A stretch of 10,115 nucleotides of DNA from assembly GCA_003488105.1 (NCBI GenBank), contig DNMS01000164.1, positions 1-10,115 on the forward strand, in the 5' to 3' direction. The DNA comes from Rhodospirillaceae bacterium. GTDB taxonomy: Bacteria > Pseudomonadota > Alphaproteobacteria > Rhodospirillales_A > Casp-alpha2. How positions within the stretch are numbered: position 1 is the first letter of the stretch; the number at the start of each line of letters is the position of its first letter. The position numbers were made by a program, and so were the translations under genes. Below, one piece after another: positions 1 to 5,934 of this stretch. Below the pieces are notes generated by a model that searched no databases, was not told the origin of the DNA, and saw only the letters and a list, made by a program, of their open reading frames with translations.

Positions 1-211
1 CGTGCCCTTCAAATACCTGAACATGGTTTTCGCCGTGACCCTGGGGTTTGTCCTGTGGGGTGATCTTCCCGATGCCTGGACATGGACGGGATCGGGCGTG
101 CTGATCGCCAGCGGGCTTTACATCCTGCACCGCGAACGCATCCGTCATCGGACACCGACGCTACCATCGGATGCGCATGGCGCGGGGCCGGCCGGACGGC
201 GGCCCGACTAA
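1..211 (+). CDS. EamA/DMT-family transporter, C-terminal fragment (5' end outside window)
   Basis: This is the last 69 or so residues of an inner-membrane drug/metabolite transporter-type permease; the substrate cannot be told. Two hydrophobic helices are visible, roughly residues 5-19 (KYLNMVFAVTLGFVLWG) and 28-44 (TWTGSGVLIASGLYIL). They are separated by the short acidic turn GDLPDAW that precedes the last helix of EamA domains, and followed by the basic stretch HRERIRHR expected on the cytoplasmic side. The frame is open to the left edge, so the GTG at base 2 is probably an internal codon and most of the gene lies upstream. The hydrophilic tail after the last helix (about 25 residues, Pro/Gly/Arg-rich) is ordinary. 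The stop at 209-211 converges with the Sel1-repeat gene, leaving only 8 bp between the two stops and no recognisable terminator there. Confidence 0.8.
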   Translation, partial: VPFKYLNMVFAVTLGFVLWGDLPDAWTWTGSGVLIASGLYILHRERIRHRTPTLPSDAHGAGPAGRRPD

Positions 212-219
212 TATCCTGA

Positions 220-1440
220 TTACTTCGCGGGTACCGCGGGGGCGATCTCGACCGGTGATCCCGCGGGCAGACCGCCCGAGAAGGTCGGCGCCGCAGGCTT
301 GGTGACGTCCGCCGGCAGGGCCTGCTTCAGGGCGTCGCGGGCGACGATTGCCTTCTGGTCGCCGTTTTCAGCCGCCGCGCTGATCCATTTGTAGGCCAGA
401 CGGTCATCCTTGGGCACGCCCTGCCCGTTGTAATAGAGGATGCCCAGGTTGTACTGGGCGGCGGCATTGTTTTTTTCGGCTGAGCGGCCAAACCATTCCG
501 CGGCCTTGGCGTAGTCCTTGGCAACGCCGGTGCCGTTGTAGTGCATGACCCCGATGGAATACTGCGCCCCCGGATGGCCGCCGATGGCGGCCTGGGCGAA
601 CAGCTTGGCGGCCTCGGCCTTCTGGTCCTGGGTCTTGGCGTCGGCGAACAGGGACAAGGCGCGCTTGTAGGTCAGATCGGCGGTGGCCTCGCGTTCCTCA
701 ACCGATGCCGGCGGGGCCTCGGCCGGTGCGGTGGGTTCGGGCACGGCGGCGCTCTCTGCGGCCGGTTCCGGCTTGGCTTCCTCGGCGGGCGGATTGGCCA
801 GCGCCATGGGTTTGTCCGTCGCGGCGGGCGGTGGCGGTGCGGGCGGCTCCATGGGTTTCTCGGGTTGGGGCGCCTCGGCCATGGGTTTATCCGCCGGGGC
901 GGTGTCGGCCATGGGTTTTTCCTCGGCCGGCGGCGGCGTGATCGACGGTTCCTGGGACATCGCCTCGGTGGGCTTGTCCATCATCGCGGGGGCATCGGAC
1001 GGGGGGACTGCCTGTTCGCCGCCTTCGCGCTGAAGGTCCGGCGGCAGCTTGTCTTCGGCCATTTTGGCCTCACCGGCCGGTTCCTTCGGGTCGTCGGCCC
1101 GGGTCATGGGCTCCATCTGGGTGACGTGGCGGACCGGCGGCAGGTTCTGCGTGTACTGGGCGGTCAGGTCCAGGTCGAAGCGGTCGCGCAGGTCCCACCA
1201 GATCGACCGCGCGGTAAAAGCCAGATCGTCGCCGCTGAAATCGGCCTTGTCCTTGATGGCGCCCTTCAGTTCCATGACCTTGACGACCTGCGCGTCGGGT
1301 ACCCCGACGCTGCGCAGCTGCGCGGCAAAGGCATCATCTTCGTAGGCCACGGCAAGCCCAATCCCCGCGCCGGCCGCGACGATCAACAGCAAAATGAAAC
1401 CTGTAAACAGTTGCCCTAAGGGGCCTCTGCGCTTCGCCAT
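220..1440 (-). CDS. Membrane-anchored Sel1-repeat (TPR-like) protein with Pro/Ala/Glu-rich linker
   Basis: A 406-residue protein with three parts. Residues 12-32 form a single hydrophobic helix (LFTGFILLLIVAAGAGIGLAV) after a basic MAKRR start, so it is probably a signal anchor with the rest in the periplasm. Residues 110-250 are a low-complexity Pro/Ala/Glu linker carrying a recurring KPM element (KPMAD, KPMAE, KPMEP, KPMAL, about residues 175-213). Residues 275-365 hold two clear Sel1 repeats, about 289-324 and 326-361, with the signatures GAQYSIGVMHYNGTGV and AAQYNLGILYYNGQGV, plus a preceding half-repeat. Sel1 repeats are protein-interaction solenoids; the partner is unknown. I chose the ATG at 1440 because a strong GGAGG lies 8-9 bases upstream; the GTG at 1467 would overlap that site and add nine mostly Arg residues. 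The gene lies 128 bp downstream of the ThDP enzyme and could be in the same transcript or have its own promoter in the AT-rich stretch near 1470-1495. Confidence 0.88.
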   Translation of the reverse strand: MAKRRGPLGQLFTGFILLLIVAAGAGIGLAVAYEDDAFAAQLRSVGVPDAQVVKVMELKGAIKDKADFSGDDLAFTARSIWWDLRDRFDLDLTAQYTQNLPPVRHVTQMEPMTRADDPKEPAGEAKMAEDKLPPDLQREGGEQAVPPSDAPAMMDKPTEAMSQEPSITPPPAEEKPMADTAPADKPMAEAPQPEKPMEPPAPPPPAATDKPMALANPPAEEAKPEPAAESAAVPEPTAPAEAPPASVEEREATADLTYKRALSLFADAKTQDQKAEAAKLFAQAAIGGHPGAQYSIGVMHYNGTGVAKDYAKAAEWFGRSAEKNNAAAQYNLGILYYNGQGVPKDDRLAYKWISAAAENGDQKAIVARDALKQALPADVTKPAAPTFSGGLPAGSPVEIAPAVPAK

Positions 1441-1568
1441 GCGGCGAGCCCTCCTTCGCCGAAGCACCTAATCAATTTAATCTAATGTGTTTTTCCGCCT
1501 CGTGGAACCCGCCAATAGGCATAGTCCGATCAGGCCACATGGGATGCACAACGGCCGGGCTTGGAACA

Positions 1569-3254
1569 TCAGGGTTTTCCCTTCTCCCGCGCCTCGGCCT
1601 GGGTCCGCAGGCCCGACAGGGTGGCGGTCGGGGTAATCGCCTCCGGATCGGTGCGCAGTTCGATCAACGCGGGCGAATCGGCGGCCTTGGCGCGGGCAAA
1701 GGCATCGGCGAACTGGGCCGTTTCCGTGACCACCTCGCCGGTCGCACCGTAGGCCTTGGCCAGGGCCGCGAAATCCGGATTGACCAACTGCGTGCCGGAC
1801 ACCCGGCTGGGATACTCCCGTTCCTGATGCATGCGGATGGTGCCGTACATGCCGTTGTTGACGACGATGAAGATGACGTTGGCGCCGTATTGCTTGGCCG
1901 TCGCCATTTCCTGGCCGGTCATCAGGAAGCAGCCGTCGCCCGCGAAGCAGACCACGTCGCGTTCCGGATGGCGCAGCTTGGCCGCGACCGCCGCCGGTAC
2001 GCCGTAACCCATGGAGCCCGACGTCGGCGCCAGCTGCGTGGCATAGCCCCGGTAGCGGTAGAAGCGATGAACCCAGGCCGTGTAGTTGCCGGCACCGTTG
2101 CAGATCATGGCGTCGGCGGGAAGTTCGTCCCGCAGCCAGGAAATGATCTCGCCCATCTGCACGTCGCCGGGGGTTTCCGGCGGTTCGGTCCAGGCCAGGT
2201 ATTCGTCGTGCGCCGTGCCGGCCCAGTTGTCCCAACGCCCCGTGACCGGCGCCATTGCCTTGGCGGCGGCGGCGAATCCCGGCATGCCCGAATTCATGGC
2301 CAGTTCGGCGCGGTAGACGCGGCCCAGTTCCTCGGCCCCCGGATGGACATGGACCAAGCGCTGCTTGGGCACCGGGATGTCGAACAGGTCGTAGCCGCCC
2401 GTGGTCATCTCGCCCAGGCGCGGCCCGACGGCCAGGATCAGATCCGATGTCCGGACCCGTTCGGCCAGCTTGGGGTTGATGCCGATGCCGACGTCCCCGG
2501 CGTAAAGGGGATGCTCGTTCGACAAAAGGTCCTGGCGGCGGAACGACACGCTGGTGGGCAAGTTGTTGGCTTCGGCGAAGGCGCGGATGTCCTGGGACGC
2601 CTGTTCGGTCCAACTGCCGCCGCCCAGGATCATCAGCGGGCGTTCGGCGGTTTCCATCATGGCCCGCAGGTCGGCCATGGCATCCGGCCCCGGATGGGCC
2701 TGCACGACATGGGCCGGGCCGGGGATGGCGACCTGTTCCAGGACTTCCTCGGTCAGCATGTCTTCCGGCAGGGCCAGGACGACCGGGCCCGGGCGGCCGG
2801 ACATGGCCGTGTGGAAGGCGTGGCTGACGTATTCGGGAACGCGGGCCGGGTCCTCGATCTGGGCGACCCATTTGGCCATTTCGCCGAACATGCGGCGGTA
2901 GTCGATTTCCTGGAACGCCTCGCGCTCGACCTGATGGCGGGCGACCTGGCCGATGAACAGGATCATCGGCGTCGAATCCTGGAATGCGATATGAACCCCG
3001 GCGGAGGCGTTGGTCGCCCCCGGGCCGCGGGTCACGAAACAGATGCCCGGCTTGCCGGTCATCTTGCCGTCGGCGTCGGCCATGATGGCGGCGCCGCCTT
3101 CCTGACGGCAGATCACCAGATCGATGCCCGGTGCGTCGACCATGGCATCAAGCACGGCGAGGTAGCTTTCCCCCGGCACGCAGAAGGCACGGTCGACCCC
3201 GTTGGCGACCAGCGTTTCGACCAGGAGCCGCGCCCCCGTTTGACCCTGTGACAT
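1569..3254 (-). CDS. Thiamine diphosphate-dependent enzyme, acetolactate-synthase large-subunit type
   Basis: A 561-residue, complete three-domain ThDP enzyme, cytoplasmic. The N-terminal PYR domain has the cofactor-activating glutamate (E52 in CRQEGGAA) and the block VTRGPGATNA. The central domain spans roughly 190-340. The C-terminal PP domain has the ThDP/Mg motif starting GDG at 439-441 and ending NN at 466-467 (AGDGCFLMTGQEMA ... VVNNGMYG). The length is right for the acetolactate synthase, glyoxylate carboligase and sulfoacetaldehyde acetyltransferase superfamily. No acetolactate synthase regulatory subunit (ilvN/ilvH) is adjacent, so a biosynthetic IlvB role is doubtful; a catabolic decarboxylase or carboligase is equally possible and the sequence alone does not fix the substrate. 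The ATG at 3254 has AGAGG about 9 bases upstream. It follows the zinc-ribbon gene by 34 bp, so the two probably share a transcript. Confidence 0.92.
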   Translation of the reverse strand: MSQGQTGARLLVETLVANGVDRAFCVPGESYLAVLDAMVDAPGIDLVICRQEGGAAIMADADGKMTGKPGICFVTRGPGATNASAGVHIAFQDSTPMILFIGQVARHQVEREAFQEIDYRRMFGEMAKWVAQIEDPARVPEYVSHAFHTAMSGRPGPVVLALPEDMLTEEVLEQVAIPGPAHVVQAHPGPDAMADLRAMMETAERPLMILGGGSWTEQASQDIRAFAEANNLPTSVSFRRQDLLSNEHPLYAGDVGIGINPKLAERVRTSDLILAVGPRLGEMTTGGYDLFDIPVPKQRLVHVHPGAEELGRVYRAELAMNSGMPGFAAAAKAMAPVTGRWDNWAGTAHDEYLAWTEPPETPGDVQMGEIISWLRDELPADAMICNGAGNYTAWVHRFYRYRGYATQLAPTSGSMGYGVPAAVAAKLRHPERDVVCFAGDGCFLMTGQEMATAKQYGANVIFIVVNNGMYGTIRMHQEREYPSRVSGTQLVNPDFAALAKAYGATGEVVTETAQFADAFARAKAADSPALIELRTDPEAITPTATLSGLRTQAEAREKGKP

Positions 3255-3288
3255 GGTGATGTTCCTCTTGTCGGCGATGGTCTTTTGT

Positions 3289-3492
3289 TTACTCCGCCGG
3301 GCCGGCGGCCCCCTGTCTTAGCGAAAGATCGGGGCCGGGGGAAGCCGCGTCGACACCGCAGGCGGTCTCGCCGGAACAGCAGGGATCGACGTTCTGTCCG
3401 CAGGTCCGGCATTGCACGTGGCCGTGCACGGACACGGGTTCGGACGGCTGATGGCATAGCGGGCAGCGCCAGGGGGCGGACGAGGAAGACAT
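3289..3492 (-). CDS. Small cysteine-rich zinc-ribbon protein
   Basis: A 67-residue protein with seven cysteines in a zinc-ribbon-like pattern: CPLC at 10-13, CRTC at 28-31, then CC at 38-39 and C45, with two histidines at 14 and 23. The block HGHVQCRTCGQNVDPCCSGE is compact and well formed, while the last 20 residues are low-complexity. Two CxxC knuckles suggest that it binds one zinc ion and mediates contact with protein or nucleic acid; that role is inferred. The ATG at 3492 has GGAG 6-7 bases upstream. It is first in the minus-strand group and ends 34 bp before the ThDP enzyme start, so it may be a co-expressed partner. An overlapping antisense frame exists but lacks such a motif pattern. 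I do not recognise a named family. Confidence 0.72.
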   Translation of the reverse strand: MSSSSAPWRCPLCHQPSEPVSVHGHVQCRTCGQNVDPCCSGETACGVDAASPGPDLSLRQGAAGPAE

Positions 3493-3519
3493 GGCGGGCT
3501 CCGGCAGTCTGGGTTGAAA

Positions 3520-3531
3520 ATTGTGTACAAT
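3520..3531. promoter_or_regulatory. Short dyad in divergent control region (ATTGT-GT-ACAAT)
   Basis: A perfect 5-bp inverted repeat with a 2-bp spacer, 28 bp upstream of the zinc-ribbon ATG and 128 bp upstream of the dienelactone hydrolase ATG. Its size and AT-rich arms fit a small dimeric-regulator half-site pair, but a dyad this short can occur by chance. No regulator gene is adjacent. Confidence 0.25.
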
Positions 3532-3545
3532 CGTCGCCCCAAGCG

Positions 3546-3574
3546 GTGACAGAGGCCAGCCCGGAATTTAAGAT
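3546..3574 (+). promoter_or_regulatory. Candidate sigma-70 promoter for the dienelactone hydrolase
   Basis: GTGACA (3546-3551, five of six bases matching TTGACA) is followed after exactly 17 bp by TAAGAT (3569-3574, four of six matching TATAAT). Transcription would begin near 3580-3583 and give a leader of about 78 nt before the ATG at 3660. The predicted start site falls inside the palindrome at 3576-3587. It was found by eye and is unproven. Confidence 0.4.
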
Positions 3575-3575
3575 G

Positions 3576-3587
3576 CCCGCATGCGGG
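3576..3587. promoter_or_regulatory. Perfect 12-bp palindrome CCCGCATGCGGG
   Basis: A fully symmetric palindrome in the divergent region between the minus-strand zinc-ribbon/ThDP genes and the plus-strand dienelactone hydrolase. It sits directly over the expected transcription start of the candidate promoter at 3546-3574, a place where a bound repressor would block initiation. In GC-rich DNA a 12-bp GC palindrome is less surprising than in balanced DNA, so an operator role is only suggested. Confidence 0.3.
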
Positions 3588-3659
3588 GGGCTTCGGTCCA
3601 CCGGCCTGCGCCCGAGGGGCGTGGAAATTTTACGAATCGATCAGGGAGGCACGCAGAAC

Positions 3660-4355
3660 ATGAGCGGCAAGGACATCACCATTCAGGCCAAGGACGGCGG
3701 CAGTTTCACGGGATATCTTGCCCTGCCTGAAGGCGGCACGGGCCCCGGCGTCGTGGTCATTCAGGAAATCTTCGGCGTCAACGCGGTGATGCGCGAGATC
3801 ACCGACGGCATGGCGGCGGCGGGCTATGTGGCGCTTTGCCCCGACCTGTTCTGGCGCCAGGAGCCGGGCATTCAGATCACCGACCAGACCGAGGCCGAAT
3901 GGGCCCGCGCGTTCGAACTGTTCAACGGCTTCGATCTCGACAAGGGCGTGGATGATCTGGACGCGACGATCGAGACGCTGCGCGGGATCGACGGCTGCAC
4001 CGGCAAGGTCGGCACCATGGGCTTCTGCTTAGGGGGAAGGCTTGCCTTCTTGACCGCGACCAGGACCAGCGCCGACGCCGCCGTCAGCTACTATGGCGTG
4101 ATGCTGACCGACCATACGGACGAGACCCTGAAAGCCCCCTGCATGCTGCATATCGCGACCGAGGACGAATTCGTGCCCAAGGATCAGCAGGCCGCCGTCC
4201 ACGCGGCGCTCAAAGGCAACGCGAAGGCGGTGCTGCATGATTACGAAGGCCAGAACCACGCCTTCGCGCGGGTCGGCGGCAAGCATTACGACAAGACCTC
4301 GGCCGACTTGGCGCGGCAAAGGACGCTCGATTTCTTCAAAAATCACCTTGGCTAA
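3660..4355 (+). CDS. Dienelactone hydrolase family protein (carboxymethylenebutenolidase-like)
   Basis: A 231-residue cytoplasmic alpha/beta hydrolase; the family opens dienelactones in chlorocatechol and related ring-cleavage pathways, though many members act on other esters or lactones. The catalytic triad is visible: C123 in GFCLGG (nucleophile elbow), D169 in ATEDEFVP and H200 in QNHAF. The conserved E36 of VIQEIFGVN, which in this family interacts with the resting cysteine, is also present. Length is normal for the family. The ATG at 3660 has AGGGAGG about 10 bases upstream, and the family begins here; the open frame runs further upstream, but those residues are not like the family. A promoter candidate lies at 3546-3574 and a strong terminator 137 bp after the stop. 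It is transcribed away from the zinc-ribbon/ThDP pair and may share control with it. The natural substrate cannot be told. Confidence 0.93.
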   Translation: MSGKDITIQAKDGGSFTGYLALPEGGTGPGVVVIQEIFGVNAVMREITDGMAAAGYVALCPDLFWRQEPGIQITDQTEAEWARAFELFNGFDLDKGVDDLDATIETLRGIDGCTGKVGTMGFCLGGRLAFLTATRTSADAAVSYYGVMLTDHTDETLKAPCMLHIATEDEFVPKDQQAAVHAALKGNAKAVLHDYEGQNHAFARVGGKHYDKTSADLARQRTLDFFKNHLG

Positions 4356-4491
4356 TAAATTGATTTTCCAGGTGCTTTGCCACCGGGGACTCGTTTTATT
4401 AGAAAAATCAGACCGGAGTGACTCCGATCACATCATTTGCCGCCGTCTTTTCCTATAAAGGGTACAGATGAGATCCACTCTTACTTGATCC

Positions 4492-4526
4492 ACACCGGGC
4501 CGGTTTCGCCGCCCGGTGTTTTTTTT
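4492..4526 (+). terminator. Strong intrinsic terminator downstream of the dienelactone hydrolase
   Basis: A perfect 9-bp stem, ACACCGGGC (4492-4500) with GCCCGGTGT (4511-4519), closes a 10-nt loop and runs into eight consecutive T (4519-4526). Stem GC content and T-tract length are those of a classical Rho-independent terminator on the plus strand. It lies 137 bp after the hydrolase stop and insulates that gene from the secreted-protein gene downstream. Confidence 0.85.
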
Positions 4527-4572
4527 GTCCGCAGCCGATTGGCCGGCCCGGTGTCTATGAATTAGATCGTGG

Positions 4573-4606
4573 GGGCCGGTTTCGCCGCCCGGTGTTTTTT
4601 GTCCGC
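4573..4606 (+). repeat. Direct partial copy of the terminator (second of two; first at 4497-4532)
   Basis: Bases 4573-4606 match 4497-4532 exactly apart from two fewer T in the T-tract (six instead of eight). The matching stretch runs from GGGCCGG through the right stem arm and T-tract to GTCCGC. The left stem arm ACACCGGGC is not repeated, so the copy can form only a weak 4-5 bp hairpin and is probably not a working terminator. The offset between the copies is 76 bp. This looks like a local duplication that later degenerated. Confidence 0.85.
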
Positions 4607-4658
4607 GCGCCGACCAGCGGGCGTGATTAAATGGCCCGTCTCGACGGAGGGGCCTCCC

Positions 4659-5021
4659 ATGAAAAATCTCGTTATCGCAGTCACTCTTCTCGCCCTCGGC
4701 GGCGTTCTCGGCGCGGCGGTTGCCGCGCCGCGCGGCCCGCTTTGGACCTATCACAACGGTAATACCCTCCAGGGGCAAACCGTCGAATACCGCCAAGGCT
4801 TCATGATCGGTGTCGTCGACGGCTATTTGCAGGGCCAGCGCGCCCGGGCGGAAACCGGCGACGATGGCCTGTGGTTGGAAAACTGCCTGACCGCCGGGTG
4901 GACCTTGAAGCGCGCCGACCGCGAACTGGCCCAGCGGTTCGAGGCATCCGTGCCGCTCTACCCCAATCCCGCCGCCGCCATCGTGTTGGATAACCTGAAG
5001 GATGCCTGCGGCGTCAGGTAG
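4659..5021 (+). CDS. Secreted small protein, Rap1a/Tai-like pattern (hypothetical)
   Basis: A 120-residue protein. Residues 1-23 are a classical signal peptide (short basic start MKN, hydrophobic core LVIAVTLLALGGVLGA, cleavage likely after AVA or AVAA), so the mature 97 or so residues act in the periplasm or outside. The mature part has QGFMIGVVDGYLQG (46-59), two cysteines (C76 and C117) that could form a disulfide, and an alpha-helical layout of G-rich helix, Cys, long helix, proline and terminal Cys. This is reminiscent of the Rap1a/Tai fold, which includes type VI secretion immunity proteins but also many proteins of unknown role. The resemblance is by pattern only, and no effector gene is nearby. 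The ATG at 4659 follows GGAGG by 8 bases; the site lies in a small self-complementary run (GGAGG-GG-CCTCC), so it might be partly masked in the mRNA. Confidence 0.75.
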   Translation: MKNLVIAVTLLALGGVLGAAVAAPRGPLWTYHNGNTLQGQTVEYRQGFMIGVVDGYLQGQRARAETGDDGLWLENCLTAGWTLKRADRELAQRFEASVPLYPNPAAAIVLDNLKDACGVR

Positions 5022-5103
5022 CCGTTAAAACCGGACTTCCGCAGGGGGCCGTGCGGGCGTAGACTGTCATCATTCGTTAAGCATAAAAATCACGAGGCAA
5101 TAC

Positions 5104-5301
5104 ATGCGCCCGCCGCCCTCCACGGTTTTCGAGTCAGAGCCGGATTTCACGCCGACGATCCACATTCGGCCGCGGGTCGACAGGGTGGACCCGCGGTTGA
5201 GCGCCCATATCCATCACCTGGTTAAAACCTATCCGCAGGATTCGGTGCGGGTGATCCGCGAATGGATGGCCGAAGGCCCCGTGCGGCATCTGCGTCATTG
5301 A
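5104..5301 (+). CDS. Small protein with FliF-tail-like C-terminal half (hypothetical)
   Basis: A 65-residue protein with no signal peptide or membrane segment. The first 28 residues are Pro-rich and probably disordered. Residues 29-58 (DPRLSAHIHHLV then YPQDSVRVIREWMAEG) look like two short helices. The second, P-x(5)-VIR-x-WM, closely resembles the C-terminal peptide of the flagellar MS-ring protein FliF that binds FliG; this match is from memory of the FliF family and is not a computed alignment. ACGAGG lies 6 bases upstream of the ATG at 5104, which supports translation. It sits 82 bp after the secreted-protein gene and 75 bp before the thioesterase, all on the same strand. It could instead be an unrelated short helical protein, and the possibility that it is not expressed is not excluded. 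Confidence 0.6.
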   Translation: MRPPPSTVFESEPDFTPTIHIRPRVDRVDPRLSAHIHHLVKTYPQDSVRVIREWMAEGPVRHLRH

Positions 5302-5376
5302 GCGTTTGCCGGCGGGCGAAAACCTTCTACAAATCCTCACCAGATCACCACGACCACCCGCCAGGAGCCCATCCCC

Positions 5377-5811
5377 TTGCCCGACATCGACCTGAAAGAC
5401 GCCGCCGGTTTCGATTGGTGGACCGACGTCTCAATCCGTTTCTCCGACCAGGACCCCAATCTTCACGTCAACAACACGGCCTTCGCCCAATATGCCGAGG
5501 CCGGCCGGGTCGATTACCTGAACGCCATGCGCCGACATCTGGGGATCGAGCCGCGCTCGGCCCTGGCCAGCGTGCAGATCAGCTACGTCAACCAGCTGCA
5601 CTATCCGGGCAACGTGCGGGTCGGCACGCGGCTTCTGCGCCTCGGCAACAAGTCCTACACCCTGGGTCAGGGGCTGTTCGCTGGGGACAGGGTGGTCGCA
5701 ACCTCGGAAGCGGTTCTGGTGTTCTTCGATTATGCCAAGAACGCCAGCCGCGAGGTGCCTGCCGATCTGCGCCGGGCGTTTGAAGAGGGCGCGCAGCTGG
5801 TTCCCGAATAA
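5377..5811 (+). CDS. Hot-dog fold acyl-CoA thioesterase (4HBT type), TTG start
   Basis: A 144-residue cytoplasmic protein of the 4-hydroxybenzoyl-CoA thioesterase/YbgC group, which hydrolyses acyl-CoA thioesters; the acyl chain preferred cannot be told. The family core is at residues 21-44: RFSDQDPNLHVNN followed by FAQYAEAGRVDYL, with the acidic pair D24/D26, HVNN at 30-33, and E41/R44 of the helix. A glycine usually precedes the His of HVNN; here it is Leu. The C-terminal strands SYTLGQGLFAGDRVVATSEAVLVFFD complete the hot-dog. No ATG or GTG exists in frame upstream; a TTG at 5377 has AGGAG 9 bases before it and gives the expected N-terminal length, so I take it as the start. The next gene follows after 245 bp. 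Confidence 0.88.
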   Translation: MPDIDLKDAAGFDWWTDVSIRFSDQDPNLHVNNTAFAQYAEAGRVDYLNAMRRHLGIEPRSALASVQISYVNQLHYPGNVRVGTRLLRLGNKSYTLGQGLFAGDRVVATSEAVLVFFDYAKNASREVPADLRRAFEEGAQLVPE

Positions 5812-5888
5812 CCGGCTGGCTGTCATTTTGTATGCACCGCAGCATCAATGAGACGGGGCTGTCACAAAAATTTCAATCGGCGATTAAC

Positions 5889-5917
5889 CCGACCTAATCA
5901 ATTGAATTTTATATAAT
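5889..5917 (+). promoter_or_regulatory. Candidate promoter for the chemoreceptor
   Basis: A consensus -10, TATAAT (5912-5917), lies in a strongly AT-rich block (5895-5924) that stands out from the GC-rich surroundings. Seventeen bases upstream is CCGACC, only half matching TTGACA. Transcription would start near 5924 and give a leader of about 130 nt. A good flagellar sigma-28 site is not visible. Confidence 0.35.
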
Positions 5918-5934
5918 TATTATCTCTCTCGGAT

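Larger units (their letters stand above)
4356..4658. other. 303-bp gene-free stretch with terminator, partial repeat and small hairpin
   Basis: No convincing coding frame lies here. From left to right it holds an AT-richer tail after the hydrolase stop and a small perfect hairpin at 4414-4426 (CGGAG-TGA-CTCCG). A lone TATAAA at 4454-4459 has no good -35. Then come the intrinsic terminator at 4492-4526, an extra copy of the terminator right arm (GCCCGGTGT, 4546-4554) and a second, armless copy of the terminator at 4573-4606. The last 50 bp lead into the next gene. If the TATAAA were used, a short RNA of about 60 nt ending at the terminator would result; nothing else supports that. Confidence 0.5.

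Noticed and set aside
541..1419. A 292-residue Gly/Arg/His-rich plus-strand frame opposite the Sel1 protein
   Set aside because: Low-complexity shadow of a GC-rich gene; it has no ribosome-binding site or domain, while the minus-strand frame has a membrane helix and Sel1 repeats.
1441..1467. GTG start at 1467 for the Sel1 protein
   Set aside because: The strong GGAGG lies between this codon and the ATG at 1440, so it serves the ATG; the extra residues are MLRRRRARR.
1477..2871. A 464-residue minus-strand frame overlapping the ThDP enzyme
   Set aside because: Out-of-frame shadow, Arg/Gly/Pro-rich, overlapping the enzyme over its whole length.
1485..3251. A 588-residue open frame on the plus strand, antisense to the ThDP enzyme
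   Set aside because: It is His/Gly/Arg-rich with no family likeness and mirrors the third-position GC bias of the real gene on the other strand, whose catalytic motifs are intact.
3285..3659. N-terminal extension of the dienelactone hydrolase frame
   Set aside because: The upstream part is Arg/Pro-rich, overlaps the zinc-ribbon gene antisense and is unlike the family; the ATG at 3660 has a strong ribosome-binding site and matches the family start.
4454..4526. Small RNA of about 60 nt between a TATAAA at 4454-4459 and the terminator
   Set aside because: No acceptable -35 at 16-18 bp and no other support; it remains only a thought.
5066..5103. Promoter TAGACT-16-CATAAA before the 65-residue protein
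   Set aside because: Each box matches only four of six bases, and the implied start would remove the ribosome-binding site from the mRNA.
5860..5886. Sigma-28 flagellar promoter for the chemoreceptor (GGCGATTA at 5879-5886)
   Set aside because: The -10-like box matches six of eight bases, but there is no TAAA-type -35 at the required distance.
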